Below, piece after piece: positions 52,798-61,905 of a stretch of 64,000 nt of DNA. Below the pieces are notes generated by a model. The model ran no database searches. It saw only the letters and a program-made list of their open reading frames with translations, and had not been told where the DNA came from. Both the position numbers and the translations under genes were made by a program. Within the stretch, counting starts at the first letter, position 1, and every line of letters begins with the position of its first letter. Origin of the DNA: JAVKFF01 sp040226215 (GTDB lineage Bacteria > Pseudomonadota > Alphaproteobacteria > DSM-16000 > Inquilinaceae); contig JAVKFF010000201.1 in NCBI GenBank assembly GCA_040226215.1, positions 1 to 64,000 of the forward strand. The letters are read 5' to 3'.

Positions 52798-53739
52798 ATG
52801 CCTCTGTCCGACGAGCAACGCGCCGAGATTGCCCAGCTGAGCCATCAGACCGGTGCCACCAAGCGCGCCTGCGTGGAGGCCCTGGAGGCGATCCTCTACA
52901 AGCCGCTGCCGGTGCTCGACCACGGCTTCGTGCGGGTGATCGACTACATGGGCGACGACGCGGCGATCGTGCAGGCGGCGCGGGTCTCCTACGGCCGTGG
53001 CACCAAGCAGGTGCAGCAGGACGAGGGGCTGATCCGCTATCTGATGCGGCACTGGCACACCACGCCGTTCGAGATGTGCGAGATCAAGTTCCACATCAAG
53101 CTGCCGATCTTCATCGCCCGGCAGTGGATCCGCCACCGCACGGCGAACGTCAACGAGTATTCCGCCCGCTATTCCATCCTCGACCGGGAGTTCTACATTC
53201 CCGCGCCGGAGCAGCTCGCCGCCCAGTCATCCGCCAACCGGCAGGGCCGGGGCGCGGTGCTGGAGGGCGCGGAGGCGGAAGAGGTGCTGGCCCTGCTGCG
53301 CGCCGACGCCGATCGCAGCTACCGCGACTACGAGATCATGCTCAACGAGCGCGAGGACGGCAGCCGGATCGATCCCGAGCGGTCAGGCCTGGCGCGCGAG
53401 CTCGCCCGCATGAACCTGACGCTCAACACCTATACCCAGTGGTACTGGAAGAGCGATCTGCACAACCTGCTGCATTTCCTGCGCCTGCGCGCCGACGCCC
53501 ACGCCCAGTACGAGATCCGCGCCTATGCGGAAGTCATGCTGGAGGAGGTGGTGAGGCGCTGGGTGCCGGCCGCCTACCGCGCCTTCGTCGACTACCGCCT
53601 GGGCGCCGCCACGCTCTCGGCCCAGGGCCTCGACGTGGTCAGGCGCCTGCTCGCCGGCGAGGACGTCAGCCAGGAGACCAGCGGCATGAGCGCGCGGGAA
53701 TGGCGCGAGCTGATGGCGGTGCTGGGCCGCGAGGCGTGA
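52798..53739 (+). CDS. thyX: Flavin-dependent thymidylate synthase ThyX
   Basis: A 313-residue enzyme that makes dTMP from dUMP with FAD. The ThyX signature is intact: [15 protein letters not shown] near residues 113-127, followed by helices with the dUMP-binding [11 protein letters not shown]. The ATG at 52798 ([16 protein letters not shown]) is preferred; the frame is open to 52663 inside the tmRNA promoter region. It replaces ThyA in organisms of this type. It is divergent from the tmRNA gene and convergent with the KAS gene. Confidence 0.94.
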   Translation: MPLSDEQRAEIAQLSHQTGATKRACVEALEAILYKPLPVLDHGFVRVIDYMGDDAAIVQAARVSYGRGTKQVQQDEGLIRYLMRHWHTTPFEMCEIKFHIKLPIFIARQWIRHRTANVNEYSARYSILDREFYIPAPEQLAAQSSANRQGRGAVLEGAEAEEVLALLRADADRSYRDYEIMLNEREDGSRIDPERSGLARELARMNLTLNTYTQWYWKSDLHNLLHFLRLRADAHAQYEIRAYAEVMLEEVVRRWVPAAYRAFVDYRLGAATLSAQGLDVVRRLLAGEDVSQETSGMSAREWRELMAVLGREA

Positions 53740-53773
53740 GACAGCCCCGTGTCAGGCCATGGCGGCCGCGCCG

Positions 53774-54982
53774 TCAGGCGTAGCGCCGGATCACCAGGCA
53801 GGCGTTCAAGCCGCCGAAGGCGAGATTGTTCGACAACACCGTGTCGTAGTTGAGCGCCCGCGGCGCGTTGGCCACGATGTCGAGCGCGATCTCGGGATCG
53901 GTGCCGGTGTGGTTGAGCGTCGCCGGGACGAAGCCGCCGGCAAGACCGATGATCGAGGCGATGGCCTCCAGCGCGCCGGCGGCGCCGAGACAGTGGCCGT
54001 GCGCGCTCTTGGTCGAGGTGACGGGTATCGACCTGGTGTGGACGCCGAGCGCCCGATGGAGCGCCTGCGCCTCGCCGACATCGTTGAGGAGTGTGCCGGT
54101 GCCATGGGCGTTGACGCAGTCGATCTCGTCCGCTGCCAGGCCGGCGTCGGCGATCGCCGCCAGCATGGCGCCGGCCGCCCCCTCGGCGGAGGGCTGGACC
54201 AGATCCTCGGCATCGGCGGTAAAGCCGAAGCCGGCGATCTCGGCCAGGATCTCCGCACCCCGCGCCCGCGCGGTCTCCTCGCGCTCGAGCACCAGCATGC
54301 CCGCACCCTCGCCGAGCACCATGCCGCGGCGGTCGTGCGAAAAGGGCCGGCAGATGTCGGGCGCCATCACCCGCATGGCCTCCCAGGACTTCATCGGGCC
54401 GTATTCGAAGCTCGCCTCCGAGCCGCCGGCGATCATCGCGTCCGCCATGCCGGCGCGTAGCAGCATCATCGCCGTGCCGATGGCGTGGTTGGAGGTGGAG
54501 CAGGCGGAGGAGACGGAAAACACCGGTCCCCGCACGCCGAGATCCATGCTGACCTGGCTGGCTGCCGCGCTTATCATGAAGCGCGGAATGGTCATCGGGT
54601 GCACCCGCGCGCCCTTGCCGTAGAGCCGGAGATAGGCTTCGTCGAGCGTTGTCAGCCCGCCCGCGCCGGTTCCGGCGATCACGCCGATGCGTTCGGCCGA
54701 CCTTCCGTCGGCGCTGAGGCCGGCCTGGTTGGCCGCCTGGCGCGCGGCGATGACGGCGAACTGGGAAAAGCGGTCGAGCGTGGTCAGCGCGCGGGGCTCG
54801 AAATAGCCGCCGGGGTCGTAGTCCCGCACCTCGGCCGCGTTCTGCGTGATGAGCCTTTCTGCCAGCTCCGCCCGGATCGGGCCGATGCCGCATTGGCCGG
54901 CGATCAGGGCCTCGCGAAAGGCCGGCAGGTCGTGGCCAAGGGCGCTGATCTGGCCCATGCCCGTTACAACGATTTTCGTCAT
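53774..54982 (-). CDS. Beta-ketoacyl-ACP synthase (FabF-like), KAS A
   Basis: A 402-residue condensing enzyme. The catalytic triad is complete: Cys161 in VSSACSTSNHAIG, His293 in NAHGTGT and His328 in KSAHGHCLGAAG. The ATG at 54982 begins MTKIVVTGMGQISALG; a longer frame to 55006 is not supported. It is a close relative of the KAS at 59729. It lies divergent to lptF and 1.5 kb from the lipid A acyltransferases, so a role in building a special acyl chain rather than in bulk fatty acid synthesis is likely, but this is inference. Confidence 0.9.
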   Translation of the reverse strand: MTKIVVTGMGQISALGHDLPAFREALIAGQCGIGPIRAELAERLITQNAAEVRDYDPGGYFEPRALTTLDRFSQFAVIAARQAANQAGLSADGRSAERIGVIAGTGAGGLTTLDEAYLRLYGKGARVHPMTIPRFMISAAASQVSMDLGVRGPVFSVSSACSTSNHAIGTAMMLLRAGMADAMIAGGSEASFEYGPMKSWEAMRVMAPDICRPFSHDRRGMVLGEGAGMLVLEREETARARGAEILAEIAGFGFTADAEDLVQPSAEGAAGAMLAAIADAGLAADEIDCVNAHGTGTLLNDVGEAQALHRALGVHTRSIPVTSTKSAHGHCLGAAGALEAIASIIGLAGGFVPATLNHTGTDPEIALDIVANAPRALNYDTVLSNNLAFGGLNACLVIRRYA

Positions 54983-55212
54983 GTGTGGTTGTATTCCGCT
55001 CCGCAACGCGTGACACGCGGGCCTTGGCGCCCGATTCGGGCCGGCGCGAGAGTGTCGCTCAAGGTCGTCGGTGTCTTAGCATGGCCCCAGCGGACAGGCC
55101 AATCGTCCCGCGCGGCATCGCGGTCACCGGCCGGCCGTGCCCGCGCCGCCGATTGATTTCGCGGCGCCACCGCCATATTACGGCCCTCTGGGGCTGGCAC
55201 CGGAACGGCAGC

Positions 55213-56358
55213 ATGATCAACGCGGCACACCGCTACATCCTGAAGATGCTGCTGAAGACGCTGGCGGCGACCTCCCTGATCTCCACGGCGGTGGCCTGCC
55301 TGATCTACTCCCAGCGCTTCGTGGACGAGATCATCGGCCAGTCCTTCTCGGTCCTGGTCTTCCTCGAGATCGTCATCTCGCTGCTGCCCTATCTGCTGCT
55401 CATCGCCTTCCCGGTGACGCTGTGCATCAGCGTGATCTTCATCTACAACAAGCTGATCGGCGACAGCGAGATCCTGGTGTTGCGCGCAGCCGGGGTCAGC
55501 CAGTTCGGCCTGATGGCACCTGCGGCCTGGCTCGCAGTCGTGGCGATGCTGATCTCCTACGCCATGACCCTGCATTTCATCCCGCAGTCCTATCAGCGGT
55601 TCAAGGACCTGGCCACGCTGGTCTATTCGGGGCAGATCGACGTCTCCCTGCCGGAGCGTACCTTCAACACGGTGCGGCCCGGCGTGACCGTCTATTTCGA
55701 CCAGCAACTGGAGGTGGGCTCCGTCGCCGACGTGCTGGTACACGACAACCGCGACCCCGCCGCGCCGGTGACCGTGGTCGCCGAGCGGGCCGCGCTCTCG
55801 CCGCTCGGCGCCTCGCTCGAACTCGTCTTCTGGGACGGCACGCTGCAGACCTTCGAGCGCGCCAACAACCGGGTCAGCACCGTGACCTTCGACCAGTACA
55901 TCCTGACCGTCGACATGGCCAGCGCCCAGGGCGCCAGCCGCACGCTGGATGTGGTGGAGTTGCCGATGGGGGCGCTGATCGCCGAACTGGCCGACGGCAC
56001 CGCGGATGAGCGGCGCTGGCGCGAGGCGCTGGTCGAGCTGGTCCAGCGCTTGATCAGCCCGCTGCTCAACATCGCTGTCGCGGTGCTGGCGATCGCCGTG
56101 CTGTTCAGCGGCGAGCAGGTGCGCACCAGTTTCAGCCGCCGGGTCTTCCTGGTCTCGGTCCTCGTCGGCGGCATGCTGCTGCTCTACTACTGGGTCATGG
56201 CGCTGGCGCGCAGCTCCTCGGCGCTGGTCTTGCTGATGCCGGCGATCGCCATCCTGCCGATCATCGGCGGGGCGATCGCGCTGTGGCACAGCAACAATCA
56301 CGCACCGAGGCGCAACCGGGCGCCGCCATCGCAGGCCGGCGAACCGGCAGCGGTCTAA
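55213..56358 (+). CDS. lptF: LPS export ABC transporter permease LptF
   Basis: A 381-residue inner-membrane permease of the YjgP/YjgQ family. Two blocks of three transmembrane helices (about residues 15-110 and 290-360) flank a periplasmic beta domain of the jellyroll type. The loop DSEILVLRAAGVSQFGLMAP near 90 is the coupling helix that contacts the LptB ATPase and is typical of LptF. It extracts LPS for transport to the outer membrane. LptG is not adjacent. The ATG at 55213 (MINAAHRYILKMLLKTL) is the family start. Confidence 0.9.
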   Translation: MINAAHRYILKMLLKTLAATSLISTAVACLIYSQRFVDEIIGQSFSVLVFLEIVISLLPYLLLIAFPVTLCISVIFIYNKLIGDSEILVLRAAGVSQFGLMAPAAWLAVVAMLISYAMTLHFIPQSYQRFKDLATLVYSGQIDVSLPERTFNTVRPGVTVYFDQQLEVGSVADVLVHDNRDPAAPVTVVAERAALSPLGASLELVFWDGTLQTFERANNRVSTVTFDQYILTVDMASAQGASRTLDVVELPMGALIAELADGTADERRWREALVELVQRLISPLLNIAVAVLAIAVLFSGEQVRTSFSRRVFLVSVLVGGMLLLYYWVMALARSSSALVLLMPAIAILPIIGGAIALWHSNNHAPRRNRAPPSQAGEPAAV

Positions 56359-56384
56359 GGCCGGCTCCGAGCAGGTGTACGGCC

Positions 56385-56452
56385 GTCAGGACGTGGCCGG
56401 TATCAGGACGTGGCCGGGGTCAGGACGTGGCCGGGATCAGGACGTAGGGGGC
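56385..56452. repeat. Four tandem 17-bp repeats
   Basis: The unit RTCAGGACGTGGCCGGK (17 bp) is repeated four times with minor change (starts near 56385, 56402, 56419 and 56436). The last unit contains the stop codon of the acyltransferase gene on the minus strand; the other copies lie beyond it. Each copy could supply an alternative stop after expansion or contraction. Confidence 0.85.
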
Positions 56453-57345
56453 GGCTGCCAGAAGGGCAGCCAGAGCCACTGTTCGGGCACGTCGCGCACC
56501 CAGGATTCGGCGATCCGGTCGATGCGGCTCAGCAGTTCGGCCTCGTCGCTCTCAGGACCGGTCATGATCGGCTCGCCGCAATAGACGTCGAAATGTCCGC
56601 CGTCCCGACGGATGGTACAGGCCGGCACCACGCAGCAGGGGTGGCGCCGGGCGATGCGGCTCAGGCTGTGCAGCGCCGTGGTGCCGATGATCGGCCGGCC
56701 GAAGGAGGGCACCTGGATCTGGTGATGGGTGCGCTCGTCGATCAGCATGCCCAGCCGGCTGCCCGGCTTCTGGAAATGGCGGACTGCGGCGATCGTGCCA
56801 TAGCGGTCCTTGGGGAAGACGGTCATGCCGGCCCGGGACCGGATCGCGCCCACCACCTCGTTGATCACCGGGTTGCGGGGCGGCCGGAAGAAGACCGGCG
56901 TCGGCCGGCCGGCGACATTGGGCGAGATCGCCGTCACCTCCCAGTAGCCGATATGCAGGCTGTAGAGCAGGATGGGCAGGCCGGCGTCATTCCGGGCCAG
57001 CGCCGCGGCCTCGCCATGGATGTGGATGCGGCCGGCCGGCAGCAGCCGGTCGAGCACGGCGTATTCAGTCAGGCAGCGGCCGAGATGGCGCCAGTACTTG
57101 CGGTGCCGCCGGCGGCGCTCACGCGGGTCGTCGTCGGGTCGCAGCCAGGCGAGATTGCGCGCGATCCGTTCGTTGCGCCTGCGACCGGCGACGACGCCCA
57201 TCAGTCGGCCGATACCGGACCCGATCGTCGAGACCCAGTTGATGGGTAGCGGCCGCAGCATGGCCACGAAGACCTTCAGCGCCACGCCTTCCGCCTTCTG
57301 GCGGAAGCTGAGCCGCGGCCGGCCGGGATCGGATCTACCTGTCAT
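56437..57345 (-). CDS. LpxL/HtrB-type lysophospholipid/lipid A acyltransferase 2
   Basis: A 302-residue acyltransferase of the HtrB/LpxL family that adds a secondary acyl chain to lipid A or a related glycolipid. The HX4E active site is seen as LHIGYWEVTA near residue 135. A hydrophobic region with AMLRPLPINWVSTIGSGIGR near residue 30 may anchor it at the inner membrane. The ATG at 57345 overlaps the preceding acyltransferase by 11 bp. The stop codon falls in a 17-bp repeat. The acyl donor is probably the ACP encoded 4 kb upstream in the same operon; the acceptor is inferred. Confidence 0.9.
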   Translation of the reverse strand: MTGRSDPGRPRLSFRQKAEGVALKVFVAMLRPLPINWVSTIGSGIGRLMGVVAGRRRNERIARNLAWLRPDDDPRERRRRHRKYWRHLGRCLTEYAVLDRLLPAGRIHIHGEAAALARNDAGLPILLYSLHIGYWEVTAISPNVAGRPTPVFFRPPRNPVINEVVGAIRSRAGMTVFPKDRYGTIAAVRHFQKPGSRLGMLIDERTHHQIQVPSFGRPIIGTTALHSLSRIARRHPCCVVPACTIRRDGGHFDVYCGEPIMTGPESDEAELLSRIDRIAESWVRDVPEQWLWLPFWQPPPTS

Positions 57346-58246
57346 AGCCCGCATCCTCGAAGCGACGGTGCGGCCACAGCCACTGGGCGGGCGTTTCCCG
57401 GATCCAGGCCTCGAGCCGGTGATTGAAGGCCTGGATGATCCGCTTCGCATCGGTCTCGCGGTCGCCCGTGCGCTCGATCTCGACCGGCGGCTCGCAGGTC
57501 ACCCGGAAGCGGGCGCCGCGGATGCGCCGCACGCGCACCGGAACCAGCAGGGCGTCGAAGCGGATCACCATGTCGCCGACCGTGGTGGCGGACCGCGCGG
57601 GCAGGCCGAACAGCGTGAACGCCGGTCCGCCGATATAGCGCTGATCGAGCAGCAGGGCGAGATTGCCGCCCTGGGCCAGCACGCTCATGGCGTCGCGGAT
57701 CGTCGCCGCGCCACGGGGCAGCAGTGTCATGCCGCAGGCGATGCGGATATCGCGCACGATGCGGTCGACGAAGCGGTTGTTTGGCGGCCGGTAGATGCCG
57801 GTGACCGTCATGCCGTAGATCCTGGCGACGATCGGCGCCACTTCCCAGTTGCCGACATGGCCGGAAACCAGGATCAGCGGCCGCTTGCCATAGACCGCGG
57901 AGATGGTGCGCGCGCCTTCGATCTCCACGCGGCCGGCCCGGGCGATCTTCTTCAGGACCATGTACTCCGCCGCGATTCGGCCGAGATGGTCCCACATGTC
58001 GCGCAGGATCGCCTCGCGCTCGGCCGGCGTTTTTTCCGGGAAGACCAGTTCGGTATTGCGCAGCGCGCGGTTGTGCGCCCGCCGGATGCGCGGGCCGATC
58101 CAGCGACCGATGCGCCCGCCGGCATTGGAGACCGTGTCGATCGGCAGCACGGAGACCAGCCGGAAGACGATGTACATCGGCAGCGCCTGCAGCGGATGCC
58201 ACAGCCAATACCGCCGCCAGCTTTTCGAGAACAGTCCGCCCCTCAT
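57335..58246 (-). CDS. LpxL/HtrB-type lysophospholipid/lipid A acyltransferase 1
   Basis: A 303-residue paralog of the next gene. The active site HX4E reads SGHVGNWEVAPIVA near residue 135, and the GIYRPPNNRFVDR stretch follows. The N-terminus (MRGGLFSKSWRRYWLWHPLQ) has a hydrophobic anchor. Its ATG overlaps the P450 stop (ATGA at 58243-58246), so the two are translationally coupled. Two different acyltransferases side by side suggest two sites on the acceptor are filled, or two chains of different length are used. Confidence 0.9.
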   Translation of the reverse strand: MRGGLFSKSWRRYWLWHPLQALPMYIVFRLVSVLPIDTVSNAGGRIGRWIGPRIRRAHNRALRNTELVFPEKTPAEREAILRDMWDHLGRIAAEYMVLKKIARAGRVEIEGARTISAVYGKRPLILVSGHVGNWEVAPIVARIYGMTVTGIYRPPNNRFVDRIVRDIRIACGMTLLPRGAATIRDAMSVLAQGGNLALLLDQRYIGGPAFTLFGLPARSATTVGDMVIRFDALLVPVRVRRIRGARFRVTCEPPVEIERTGDRETDAKRIIQAFNHRLEAWIRETPAQWLWPHRRFEDAGYDR

Positions 58247-59646
58247 CGACGCTCGATCGTCATCGGCAGACCGTGTCGGGGGCGGAGCGTCAGGCGCGAA
58301 TACGGCTCGACCGGGTGGCCGGCGCGCAGCCGCATCCGGAAGCGCTGGCCCAGCGTCGCCAGGATCAGCGGCCCCTCGGTCATGGCGAAGCCGAGGCCGA
58401 TGCAGGTGCGCGGTCCGGCGCCGAAGGGAATGTAGGCAAGCTTGTGCCGCGGTCGCGGCGGCTCCACGCCCGGCGGCGGCTCGACCTTCTCGTAGTAGAA
58501 CCGGTCCGGGTCGAAGGCGTCGGGGTCGCGCCACAGGCCGCGATGGCGATGCAGCAGCCAGGGCACGACGGCGACCAGGCTGCCGGCGGGCACGTGGCGG
58601 CCGCCGAGCTGGTCGTCCTCGCGCGCCTTGCGGGTCAGCACCGGGATCGGCGGGTAGAGGCGCATCGCCTCCTCGAAGACCGAACGCACGTAGTGCAGCT
58701 TGCCGAGGTCCTCGTAGGTCGGCGGTCGGCCGGCCAGCACCTGGTCGATCTCGGCGTGGAACTTCGCCTCTGCCACGGGCGAGAGCGAGAGCAGGTACCA
58801 GGTCCAGGCGAGCGAGGTCGCCGTCGTCTCGTGCCCGGCGAAGAAGAACACGGACAATTCGTCACGGATCTCGCCATGCGGCCGGTCGCGGCCGGTGTCC
58901 TCGTCCTTGATGCGCAGGATCAAGGAGAGCAGATCCTCGATCTCGTGCTCCTGGCCCCGGCGGTTGTTGATCATCTCGTCGAGGACCTGGTGGATGCGCC
59001 TGAGCGCCCGCCTGGCCTTGGGCCGCGGCAGACGGGGCAGCAGCCAGCCGGGCAGGCCCATGAACTCGTCGAACTCGACCGAGCGCAGCGCGCCGAGATA
59101 GTCGGTGAAGCTTTCGTAGATCACCCGCGCCCGGTCGCCCAGATCGGAGGAGAACATGGTGCGGCAGATCACCTCGGCGGTGACCCGGGCCATCTCCTCG
59201 GCCATGTCGCGCTCGGTCCGCTCGCCGCTGGCCAGCCCGCGCGCCCAGTCGTCCGCCATCTCGGTGGTGGTGGACACCATCATGTCGGCGAAGCGGCGGA
59301 TCTCCCGGCCGTGGAACAGCGGCGTCGCGGCGCGGCGCTGGCGGCGCCAGATTTCGCCGTCCGACAGCAGCATCGAGTTGCCGATGAGCGGACCCAGCGC
59401 CTTCTTCATCTCGTCGGATTTCGGATAGTTGGCCACGTTGGAGACCATGACGTGGCGCACCGTGCGGGGGCTGTTGGCGACGAACAGCCAGCGCCGGAAG
59501 AATTTCTGCGCGAGGAAGCCCGCATAATAGGCCTCCTCCGGCCAGACGCCGATGAAGTTGCGCCTGGCGGCGGCCATGGCGCGCAGCGGCGACAGGGTCT
59601 CCTTGTGGCGAACCGGCATGGCCGGTATGGGCGCGCTGATCGTCAT
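58243..59646 (-). CDS. Cytochrome P450, possible fatty acyl hydroxylase
   Basis: A 467-residue P450. The oxygen-binding I-helix shows FFFAGHETTATSLAW near residue 270, the ExxR motif is in VFEEAMRLYPP near 326, and the heme-binding Cys is in IPFGAGPRTCIGLG near 414. The sequence pattern is closer to the fatty acid hydroxylases of the CYP4/CYP102 type than to the usual class I camphor-type enzymes. No redoxin partner gene is adjacent. Its place between a KAS and two lipid A acyltransferases points to hydroxylation of an ACP- or lipid-bound acyl chain; that role is inferred. Confidence 0.9.
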   Translation of the reverse strand: MTISAPIPAMPVRHKETLSPLRAMAAARRNFIGVWPEEAYYAGFLAQKFFRRWLFVANSPRTVRHVMVSNVANYPKSDEMKKALGPLIGNSMLLSDGEIWRRQRRAATPLFHGREIRRFADMMVSTTTEMADDWARGLASGERTERDMAEEMARVTAEVICRTMFSSDLGDRARVIYESFTDYLGALRSVEFDEFMGLPGWLLPRLPRPKARRALRRIHQVLDEMINNRRGQEHEIEDLLSLILRIKDEDTGRDRPHGEIRDELSVFFFAGHETTATSLAWTWYLLSLSPVAEAKFHAEIDQVLAGRPPTYEDLGKLHYVRSVFEEAMRLYPPIPVLTRKAREDDQLGGRHVPAGSLVAVVPWLLHRHRGLWRDPDAFDPDRFYYEKVEPPPGVEPPRPRHKLAYIPFGAGPRTCIGLGFAMTEGPLILATLGQRFRMRLRAGHPVEPYSRLTLRPRHGLPMTIERR

Positions 59647-59728
59647 CGCGACGTCGGTGGGATCCGGGCTCGGGTGCAGGTCGGCAGGGCCATAGCGTCC
59701 TTCACGCCGGCGCGCAAGGTCGGGTCCG

Positions 59729-60940
59729 TCAGGACACCCGGCGCATCACCAGGACGGAGTTCAGGCCGCCGAAGGCGAAGGAGTTGGAGAGCGCCGCGCC
59801 GACCTCGATGTCGATCGCCTCGTTGGGCACGTGGCGCAGATCGCATGCCGGGTCGGCGGTGGTGAAGTTCGCGGTGGGCGGGGCGACCTGCTCGGCGACC
59901 GCCTTGGCGGTGATGACCGATTCGAGCGCGCCGGCCGCGCCGAGGCAGTGGCCGTGCATCGACTTGGTCGACGATACGGGTATCGCGCGGCCGCGCGACG
60001 CGAAGGCGAGGTGGATCGCCGCCGCCTCGGCCGGGTCGTTCTGGCCCGTACCGGTGCCGTGCGCGTTGATGTAGCCGATCTCGTCCGCCGCCACGCCGGC
60101 ATCCTTCAGGGCGCGGCGCATCGCCAGGGCGGCGCCTTCGGCCGACGGGTCGGTGAGGCTGCCGGCGTCGGAGGAAAGGCCGGTGCCGGCGAGTTCGGCA
60201 TAGATGCGGGCGCCGCGAGCCTTGGCGTCATCGAGCCGTTCGAGGACGAGGATGCCGGCGCCTTCGCCCAGCACCATGCCCTTGCGATCGACGCAGAATG
60301 GGCGGCAGGTATCCATCGCCATCACGCGCAGCGCCTGCCAGGCCAGCAGCGAACCGTAGGTCAGGCAGGATTCGCTGCCGCCGGTCACCGCCGCCCGGGC
60401 GCGGCCGGTGCGTACCATCCACAGGGCCTCGCCGATCGCATGGTTGGCGGACGAGCAGGCGCTGGTGACGCCGAAAGCCGGGCCGTGCAGGCCGAGGTCC
60501 ATGGTGATGTAGCTGGCCGCCGCGCTCGGCATGGTCTTGGGGATCGACATCGGGTGCAGGCGCGGCCGCTTCTGGGCGTAGACCCGGTCGGCGTTCGCGT
60601 CGATGGTGACGGCGCCGCCGATGCCGGTGCCGATGATCGCGGCGGTTTCCTCGGCAAGCTCGTCGGAGAAGGTGAGACCGGCATCCGCGACCGCGTCGCG
60701 CGCGGCGATGATGGCGAACTGGGTGAAGCGGTCGGTCGAGACCAGCTGGCTGTCGGAGAGCTTGCCGGTGGCGTCGAAGCCGCGCACCTCGGCCGCCACC
60801 TTTACCTGCAGCAGGTCGGGCGAGACCTGGCTGATCTCACCGATGCCGGATCGGCCGTCGCGCGCCGCCTGCCAATGCTCGGCTGCGCTGTGCCCCAGCG
60901 CGGAGATGCAGCCCAGTCCGGTGATCGCCACGCGGTGCAT
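59729..60940 (-). CDS. Beta-ketoacyl-ACP synthase (FabF-like), KAS B
   Basis: A 403-residue condensing enzyme closely related to KAS A. The active Cys162 lies in TSACSSANHAIG, and NAHGTGT and STKSMHGHCLGAAG hold the two His. It starts 57 bp after the ACP gene on the same strand and 82 bp before the P450, so it is in the ACP operon. Two FabF-like enzymes near an ACP and lipid A acyltransferases are the pattern of the rhizobial very-long-chain fatty acid locus (fabF1XL/fabF2XL). The start MHRVAITGLGCISALG is at 60940. Confidence 0.92.
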   Translation of the reverse strand: MHRVAITGLGCISALGHSAAEHWQAARDGRSGIGEISQVSPDLLQVKVAAEVRGFDATGKLSDSQLVSTDRFTQFAIIAARDAVADAGLTFSDELAEETAAIIGTGIGGAVTIDANADRVYAQKRPRLHPMSIPKTMPSAAASYITMDLGLHGPAFGVTSACSSANHAIGEALWMVRTGRARAAVTGGSESCLTYGSLLAWQALRVMAMDTCRPFCVDRKGMVLGEGAGILVLERLDDAKARGARIYAELAGTGLSSDAGSLTDPSAEGAALAMRRALKDAGVAADEIGYINAHGTGTGQNDPAEAAAIHLAFASRGRAIPVSSTKSMHGHCLGAAGALESVITAKAVAEQVAPPTANFTTADPACDLRHVPNEAIDIEVGAALSNSFAFGGLNSVLVMRRVS

Positions 60941-60997
60941 ATCGCCTCATGCCGTGAGAGAATCCGAAGGTGGTGCCACGGTGTCCGGCGCCGAGGA

Positions 60998-61261
60998 TCA
61001 GGCGGCGTTCTTCTCCGCGATCAGGCGCTGCACGCCATCGACCACGTCCTGCAGGGTCTCGAGCTTCATCGCGTCACGATCCTGCGGGACGTCGATGTCG
61101 AACTCGTCCTCGATGGCGAAGATGATCTCGACGAGGTCGATCGATTCGATGCCGGTGTCCTCTAGCTTCATGTCGAGCGAGAGCGTGCCGGGATCGACGC
61201 GCCGCTGATTGGCGACGATCTCGATAACCTTTTCTTCAACGGCCTTGGGATCGGTACTCAC
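60998..61261 (-). CDS. Dedicated acyl carrier protein
   Basis: An 87-residue ACP. The phosphopantetheine site is Ser40 in DTGIESIDLVEIIFAIEDEF, close to the usual DSL-type signature and to the AcpXL pattern. It begins at a GTG at 61261. It is the first gene of the operon with KAS B, the P450 and two acyltransferases, so it is probably not the housekeeping ACP but a special carrier for a modified or very long acyl chain. The organism should have a separate acpP. Confidence 0.9.
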   Translation of the reverse strand: MSTDPKAVEEKVIEIVANQRRVDPGTLSLDMKLEDTGIESIDLVEIIFAIEDEFDIDVPQDRDAMKLETLQDVVDGVQRLIAEKNAA

Positions 61262-61402
61262 GGGCTAGTCCCCATTGACGCTGGACGGCATGTCGGTTGT
61301 GAGCGAATTGTGCCCACCGGGCGACGGTCGTCGGTTTCTACATACTTTCCCCTCGATACAACAAGGGAAAGGTGTGTCCGCCTGGGGATGCCGGGGTAGC
61401 GT

Positions 61403-61732
61403 TCAGCGCAGATCGACCTGCGGGCGGGCGCAGACGTTGACGCCCCAGATCTGTTGCACGGAGCCTTGCGATCTTTCCACCTGGATATCGTAGAAGCACG
61501 CCCCCTCGTTGAGCTGGATGGTGGTGCTTTCGCCGGGACCAAGATTGGTCGACAGCCGGTTCGCGCCCCAGGTGGTGCTGTAGTCTGGCGAAACCTGGAT
61601 CGCCAGCACCTGCGTGGGTGAATTGTTGCGTACCGAAACGCTGACCGGGTCGGCATGCGCCACCACGCTGGCCGAGGCCAGCGCCGCCGCCGTCGCCCAA
61701 ATCCATCCGTCCCGTCGTGCGAGCCAACGCAT
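61403..61732 (-). CDS. Small secreted protein of unknown function
   Basis: A 109-residue protein with a signal peptide (MRWLARRDGWIWATAAALAS, cleavage near AHA at residue 26). The mature part is predicted to be a small beta sandwich with VSVSVRNNSPTQVLAIQVSP and CFYDIQVERSQ, and two Cys that may pair. The ATG at 61732 follows GGAGA. No known family is recognised. It lies alone, 141 bp upstream of the ACP gene on the same strand, and may be unrelated to it. Confidence 0.65.
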   Translation of the reverse strand: MRWLARRDGWIWATAAALASASVVAHADPVSVSVRNNSPTQVLAIQVSPDYSTTWGANRLSTNLGPGESTTIQLNEGACFYDIQVERSQGSVQQIWGVNVCARPQVDLR

Positions 61733-61905
61733 GACTGGTATCTCCAATGTCTCTGCCAGATCGTATCAAAGGCGTCGCCGATGCGCGACATGATGTACCG
61801 CATGTCGCCCCGGCGCGCGCGGCCCGTCCGAGCCGCAGCCGGGATCGAGCCCTTGTCAGCGTTGGAGATAGCGAGCCATTGTGGCAACGCTTTGATCGAA
61901 AGCGG

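Noticed and set aside
8697..56452. Short tandem repeats considered as a CRISPR array
   Set aside because: The copies at 8697, 35800 and 56385 are head to tail without unique spacers, and no cas gene is present.
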